Part shown: piece by piece, positions 24,158 through 29,183 of the stretch
Numbering within the stretch: position 1 is the first letter of the stretch
Layout of the letters: every line of letters begins with the position of its first letter
Position numbers and translations under genes: made by a program
Assembly (NCBI GenBank): GCA_036493295.1
Contig: DASXQB010000115.1
Location: 1-29,183, forward strand
Direction of reading: 5' to 3'
From: DATKEU01 sp036493295
GTDB taxonomy: Bacteria; Myxococcota_A; Polyangia; Fen-1088
DNA: 29,183 bases
Notes under the pieces: model-generated
Told to the model about the DNA's origin: nothing
Databases searched by the model: none
The model's input: only the letters and a program-made list of their open reading frames with translations

Positions 24158-25515
24158 CTAGGTTTGCCCCAGCGCCTTCATCAATTGCGCGCGGGCCACA
24201 CCCAGTTGAAATTCGGCCTGAAGCTTCTGCACGCCGGCGTTGGTGACGGCCAGCTGCGCGTCGCCGAGCTCGATGGCGTTGCCGATGCCGGTTTGATAGC
24301 GCGCCTCCGCCAGGCGCAAACGTTCGCGGGCGTTGACCAGCGCCTTGTCCGCCGAGCCAATCGCCGCTTTTGACGACACCACGGCGACGCGCGCCTGTTC
24401 GACCTCGACGGTGACCTGCTGGCGCAGTAGATCCACGCCGGCGCGCAGGTTGTCCAGCAGCGCGGCGTTCTCACGCAGGCGGCCCCGTTCCAGGCCGCCT
24501 TCCAGCAAGGCCCACTGCAAGGTCAGGCCGCCGCTGATGGTGAAGACCTGTCGCGCGGTGTTCTGATCGGGCAATCGATAGTTGGCGCTGCCGGTCAGTC
24601 CGAACGCGGGGCCAAACGTTCCTTTGACGGCGCGAATCGCCAGCTCTTGCGCGCGTAGCTGTTCTTCCAGGGCGCGAAATTCCGGTCGCGCCGCCAGCGC
24701 CTGCGCCGTCAACCGATCGGATGCGCTGTCCTCGCCGATCACCGGGCTGATCATTTCTTCGCTGACGTCAAAGTCAGCGTTGCCGTTCACGCCCATCGCC
24801 TGCCGGAGTTGCGCGCGCGAGATGGCGTAGGCGCTCTGCGCGTTGATGAGCTGCAGTTCGGCGGTGGCCTGATCGGCCCGGGCCTGCGCCAGGTCGATCT
24901 CTGGGTGGGTGCCGACGTCGACGAAGTCTTGTACCTGGGACAGGTGGCGGTTCTGGTTGTCCAGCGTCTCGCGGGCCACCGCCACCAACGCCTTGTTGGC
25001 GCGGGCGCCCAGGTACGTGCTGCGCACGGTGAGGATCACTTGCAGCGTCGTGGCCAGCTCCGTCTGGCGCTGCGACTCTTCGGACGACTGCGCCGCCTTC
25101 CACCTCGACCAGTTCTGGCCGAAGTCGTAGAGGAGCTGGTTGGCGGTCAGCCCGGCCGAGAACAGCGTCGATGTACCGCCGGTGACAATCCCGGTGGTGA
25201 CGGGACCTCCGCCGGGCGGCTGCATGACCGTCGCTGAATTTTGTGGCCAGCTGTCATTGAAAAGATACGAAGCGTTGCTGTTCACCTGCGGCAACAGCGG
25301 CGCCCGCGATTCATCTGATCTTCCGCCCGCGGCTTCCGTCTGCGCGTGCGCCTGCCGCAGCTGCGGTTGGTGCGCCCGAGCGATGCGCACCGCTTCGTCC
25401 AGCGACAGGTTGCGCGGAATCTCGTCGGTGGGCGGCGCGTTTTCCTCGGCGAACGCGGCCGGCGCGGAAATCAGCATCGCCAGTATCGCCGTGGTCGGCA
25501 GCACGAACCGTCGAG

Positions 25516-25519
<4 letters not shown>
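24158..25519 (-). CDS. TolC-family outer-membrane efflux protein
   Basis: 453 residues with a signal peptide (1-24, ending 'APAAFA'). Two outer-membrane efflux protein repeats follow: the first with 'LSLDEAVRIARAHQPQLRQA' and a long helix, the second with 'LALGARPEF'-like 'LAARPEFRALEEQLRAQE' and 'EARYQTGIGNAIELGDAQLA', the classical hairpin of TolC. It forms a trimeric channel through the outer membrane for the adaptor and ABC transporter encoded upstream. ATG 25519 overlaps the permease TGA by four bases, with TTGAGG as ribosome site. The extra upstream open frame belongs to the permease gene. Last gene of the four-gene operon. Confidence 0.95.
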
Positions 25520-26741
<1,222 letters not shown>

Positions 26742-26745
<4 letters not shown>

Positions 26746-27554
26746 GATTTGTTCTCCGCGGCGGGCGACGCCTGGTGGGCGTGGGCTTCGGCGTCTGCTT
26801 GCGCTTCGGCTGCGGCGGCGGCCTTGGCCACCTGCAAGGCGCCAGCGGCGCGCTGCGGTTCTTGCCGCTGGTCGGAGCGCACGCGGCCGTCCTTCATGAT
26901 GATCACCCGGCTGGCGAAGGCGGCCACATCCGGTTCGTGGGTGACCAGCAGGATGGTGATCCCCGATTGCCAGAGCTCTTGCAGCAAGGCCATCACTTCG
27001 ATGCTGGTGACCGAATCCAGATTTCCCGTCGGTTCGTCGGCCAGGATGACCTTGGGCTCGGTGACCAGGGCGCGTGCGATGGCCACGCGTTGCTGCTGGC
27101 CGCCGGACATTTGATTGGGATGGTGGTGCATGCGCTCGCCCAGCCCCACGCGATCCAGGGCCACGCCGGCCCGGCGTGTCCGCTCGCGGGTGCTGACGTC
27201 GGTGTAAATGAGGGGCAATTCGACATTTTCGAGAGCGCTGGTGCGCGACAGGAGATTGAAGCTTTGAAACACGAAGCCCAGCGTCCGGTTGCGAATGTGC
27301 GCCAGCTGGTCCGAATTGAGCCCACCGATCGAATGACCGTCCAGCTGATATTCACCCGCGGTTGGCTTGTCCAGGCAGCCGAGCATGTTCATCAACGTGG
27401 ACTTCCCCGATCCGGACGAGCCCATCACGGCGACGAACTCGCCGGCTTCGATGGCCAGGCTGACCCCGCGCAAGGCGTGCACCTCGACGTCGCCCATGCG
27501 GTAGACCTTGGTGACGTCGTGAATCTGAATCATGGCGGCGGCGCGTTCGGACAT
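26742..27554 (-). CDS. MacB-type ABC transporter ATP-binding subunit
   Basis: 270 residues. Walker A GSSGSGKST at 45-53, the Q-loop in 'FVFQSFNLLSR', signature 'MSGGQQQRVAIARAL', Walker B 'VILADEPTGNLDS' and the H-loop in 'LLVTHEPDV' are all intact. It belongs to the LolD/MacB/FtsE group. After about residue 232 there is an unusual Ala/Gln/Glu/His-rich tail ('AKAAAAAEAQADAEAHAHQA') not needed for the family fold. ATG 27554 has AAAGGGG before it; an internal ATG at 27533 would remove seven residues. It follows the adaptor gene by 12 bases and overlaps the permease by four. Confidence 0.96.
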
Positions 27555-27566
27555 GGGCGCGCCCCT

Positions 27567-28901
27567 TTAGAACATCCGGCGGAAGGGCGCCGCGCCCGCG
27601 CCGCCGCCCTTCGATGAATCAAAGCCGGTGGCGTCGGTGATGGCGCGGTCGCCGGCTTGCAACTGCGGCGAGTCCACTTCGGTCGTCACGCCGTCGGACA
27701 GACCGGTGTGCACGGACAGCGGCAAGGGGTTGTTGTCGCGCAGCACCCACAGCGTGCGGCGATCCGGCGGTTCGCCGTCGCCCCCGCCGCGCGGTCGCCG
27801 GCTGCCGCCGGCGCCGGGGGGACCGCCGCCGCCACCGCGGGCGCGATCGCCGCTTCTTGCGGCGCCGCCGGCGCTGGCACCGCCGTTCGCGACACCGGCG
27901 TCCGCCGGACCGCCGCCGCTGCGCCCGCGCTGCTGCAGCTCGGCCGGCGGCTGAAAACGCAGCGCCGCGTTCGCCACCCGCAACACGTCGTCCTTCTGAT
28001 CGTAGATGAACGTCACCGTGGCGGTCATGCCGGGCCGCAGTTCCAAACCGTTGTTGTCGACGTCCACCACCGCGTCGTAGGTGACCACGTTCTGCAGCGT
28101 CTGCGGCGCGTTGCGGATCTGGCGAATCACGCCCTTGAACTTGCGCGACGGGTACGCGTCGACGGTGAACGTCGCCTGCAGGGCGGCGCGCAGCTTGCCG
28201 ATGTCCGCCTCCGCCACGCTGGTGTCGACCTGCATCTTGGTCAGGTCCTGGGCGATCACGAACAGCGTCGGCGCCGCCAGCGACGCCGCCACCGTTTGCC
28301 CGACATCCACGCTGCGCGAGATGACCACCCCGGTGATCGGCGAGCTGATGGTCGTGTACGCCAGGTTCACGCGCGCCTGGTGCAGCGACGCCTTGGCCTG
28401 CGCCACCTGTCCTTGCGCCGCCACCACGTCGCCGTCGGCGGCCTTGGCGTTGGCGCGCATAGTGTCCAGATCCTGCTGCGCGATCACCTTGCGCCGGGCC
28501 AGCTCCTCGGCGCGGGTCAGCTGCGCCTTGGCGTCGTCGGCACGCGCTTGCAGCTTGGTCAGATTGCCGCGCGCGGCAACGTCGTTGGCGTCGGCCTGAT
28601 CCAGCGCCGCTTGAAACAGCGGCGGGTCGATCTTGGCGACGACCTGGCCTTTTTTTACCTGCGAATTGAAGTCGACCCGGATCTCGCTGACCCGGCCCGA
28701 GACCTGGCTTCCGACTTGGACGGTGACCAGCGCGGACAAAGTTCCCGTCGCCGTCACCTTGGCCATGATCGCGCCGCGATCGACGGCAACGGTCTCGAAA
28801 TGGACGGTGTTTTTGTGGGTGGCGCGGTAGTAGGTGGTGCCCCCTGCGGCGCCGAGGACGATGACGGCCACGACGGTCAGGCCGATGTTCGATTTCTTCA
28901 T
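27567..28901 (-). CDS. MacA-type periplasmic adaptor (membrane fusion protein)
   Basis: 444 residues. One N-terminal membrane helix (about 6-25), lipoyl/barrel-sandwich halves around 'VQVGSQVSGRVSEIRVDFNS' and 'TTISSPITGVVISRSVDVGQ', an alpha-hairpin (about 95-175) with 'ARADDAKAQLTRAEELARRK', and a beta-barrel domain with 'GMTATVTFIYDQKDDVLRV'. A Gly/Arg/Ala/Pro-rich insert of about 60 residues (about 325-385) then interrupts the membrane-proximal region before 'DRRTLWVLRDNNPLPLSVHT'. It links the ABC permease to the TolC channel. ATG 28901 is preceded by AAGGA; a GTG at 28928 is less likely. First gene of the efflux operon, whose promoter should lie in 28902-29050. Confidence 0.94.
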   Translation of the reverse strand: MKKSNIGLTVVAVIVLGAAGGTTYYRATHKNTVHFETVAVDRGAIMAKVTATGTLSALVTVQVGSQVSGRVSEIRVDFNSQVKKGQVVAKIDPPLFQAALDQADANDVAARGNLTKLQARADDAKAQLTRAEELARRKVIAQQDLDTMRANAKAADGDVVAAQGQVAQAKASLHQARVNLAYTTISSPITGVVISRSVDVGQTVAASLAAPTLFVIAQDLTKMQVDTSVAEADIGKLRAALQATFTVDAYPSRKFKGVIRQIRNAPQTLQNVVTYDAVVDVDNNGLELRPGMTATVTFIYDQKDDVLRVANAALRFQPPAELQQRGRSGGGPADAGVANGGASAGGAARSGDRARGGGGGPPGAGGSRRPRGGGDGEPPDRRTLWVLRDNNPLPLSVHTGLSDGVTTEVDSPQLQAGDRAITDATGFDSSKGGGAGAAPFRRMF

Positions 28902-29101
28902 GGTTCCTTTTTCTGGGGCGTCTGACACCGACGAACGGTGCAGCGGTAAGACGGTAACTCACCTGCCGACGAAATCCTTTCGGGTTTGATTCACCGACGG
29001 GGGAAAAGCCAAATTTCTTCGCAAAATGCCTAACGGCGCGTGCCCGGCCAGGGTCAAACCATCGCCGGGATGTTGCGCTATCCGGACAATCTGAAGGATC
29101 G
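28902..29101. other. Intergenic region upstream of the efflux operon
   Basis: About 200 bases, locally AT-richer around 28970-29030, likely holding the efflux operon promoter on the minus strand. I could not pick out a convincing -35/-10, sigma-54 site or regulator palindrome. Confidence 0.4.
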
Positions 29102-29183
29102 ATGGAACCCGGCGGGACGCGAGATGGCGGGCGGGAAAAATCGGCGGCGGCGGGTGGCGACAGTGGCGGCGGCGGCGGCGGGG
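29102..29183 (+). CDS. Possible start of a gene running off the right edge
   Basis: ATG 29102 is preceded by AAGGA at a good distance and opens a frame that continues to the window end. The visible 27 residues ('MEPGGTRDGGREKSAAAGG' and a glycine run) are low-complexity, and the DNA ends in a GGC-repeat tract. Divergent from the efflux operon. Product cannot be identified; it may be a chance frame. Confidence 0.3.
   Translation, partial: MEPGGTRDGGREKSAAAGGDSGGGGGG

Overview
The window is GC-rich, gene-dense chromosomal DNA. The proteins suggest a deltaproteobacterial-type, Gram-negative predator or soil bacterium, most likely Myxococcota (Polyangia-like). Pointers are lipoproteins with Gly/Ala/Ser-rich linkers after the lipobox, two ECF sigma factors each followed by a transmembrane protein ending in TPR-like helices, an EAL-HDOD protein, hybrid kinase signalling and many secreted beta-sandwich proteins. 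This is inference from protein style; no rRNA or marker gene is present. A flagellin behind a sigma-54 promoter suggests a swimming lineage, which is atypical for classical gliding myxobacteria.

Layout. 1-293: 3' end of a peroxiredoxin. 429-1256: compact flagellin, with a convincing -24/-12 promoter at 1336-1352. 1520-3710: overlapping operon msrB - MFS transporter - membrane-anchored coiled-coil protein. 3757-4545: TauE/SafE permease. 4624-6589: ECF sigma factor with a zinc-finger anti-sigma factor. 6715-7926: EAL-HDOD protein. 8025-9245: serB. 9355-9542: tRNA-Arg(UCU) and tRNA-His(GUG), followed by a decayed virginiamycin-B-lyase-like remnant. 10028-13256: a tight four-gene cluster (exported protein, ECF sigma factor, membrane TPR protein, lectin-fold lipoprotein). 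13282-16950: phosphorelay cluster (LuxR-type regulator, divergent single receiver, hybrid kinase, small stand-alone H-box protein). 16953-24153: secreted and envelope proteins (propeller plus two discoidin domains, NodB deacetylase, diheme lipoprotein, lectin-fold lipoprotein) and a DUF488 protein. 24158-28901: a complete MacA - MacB ATPase - MacB permease - TolC efflux operon.

How the genes work together. Three units look like self-contained systems. The MacAB-TolC set covers inner membrane, periplasm and outer membrane. The phosphorelay cluster has a sensor, carriers and a DNA-binding output. The four-gene sigma cluster could couple an envelope or surface event to transcription. The last two, and the 96-aa H-box protein in particular, are the best candidates for undescribed biology. 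I saw no CRISPR array, insertion sequence, prophage or biosynthetic cluster. Base composition and coding style look uniform apart from the pseudogene region next to the tRNAs.
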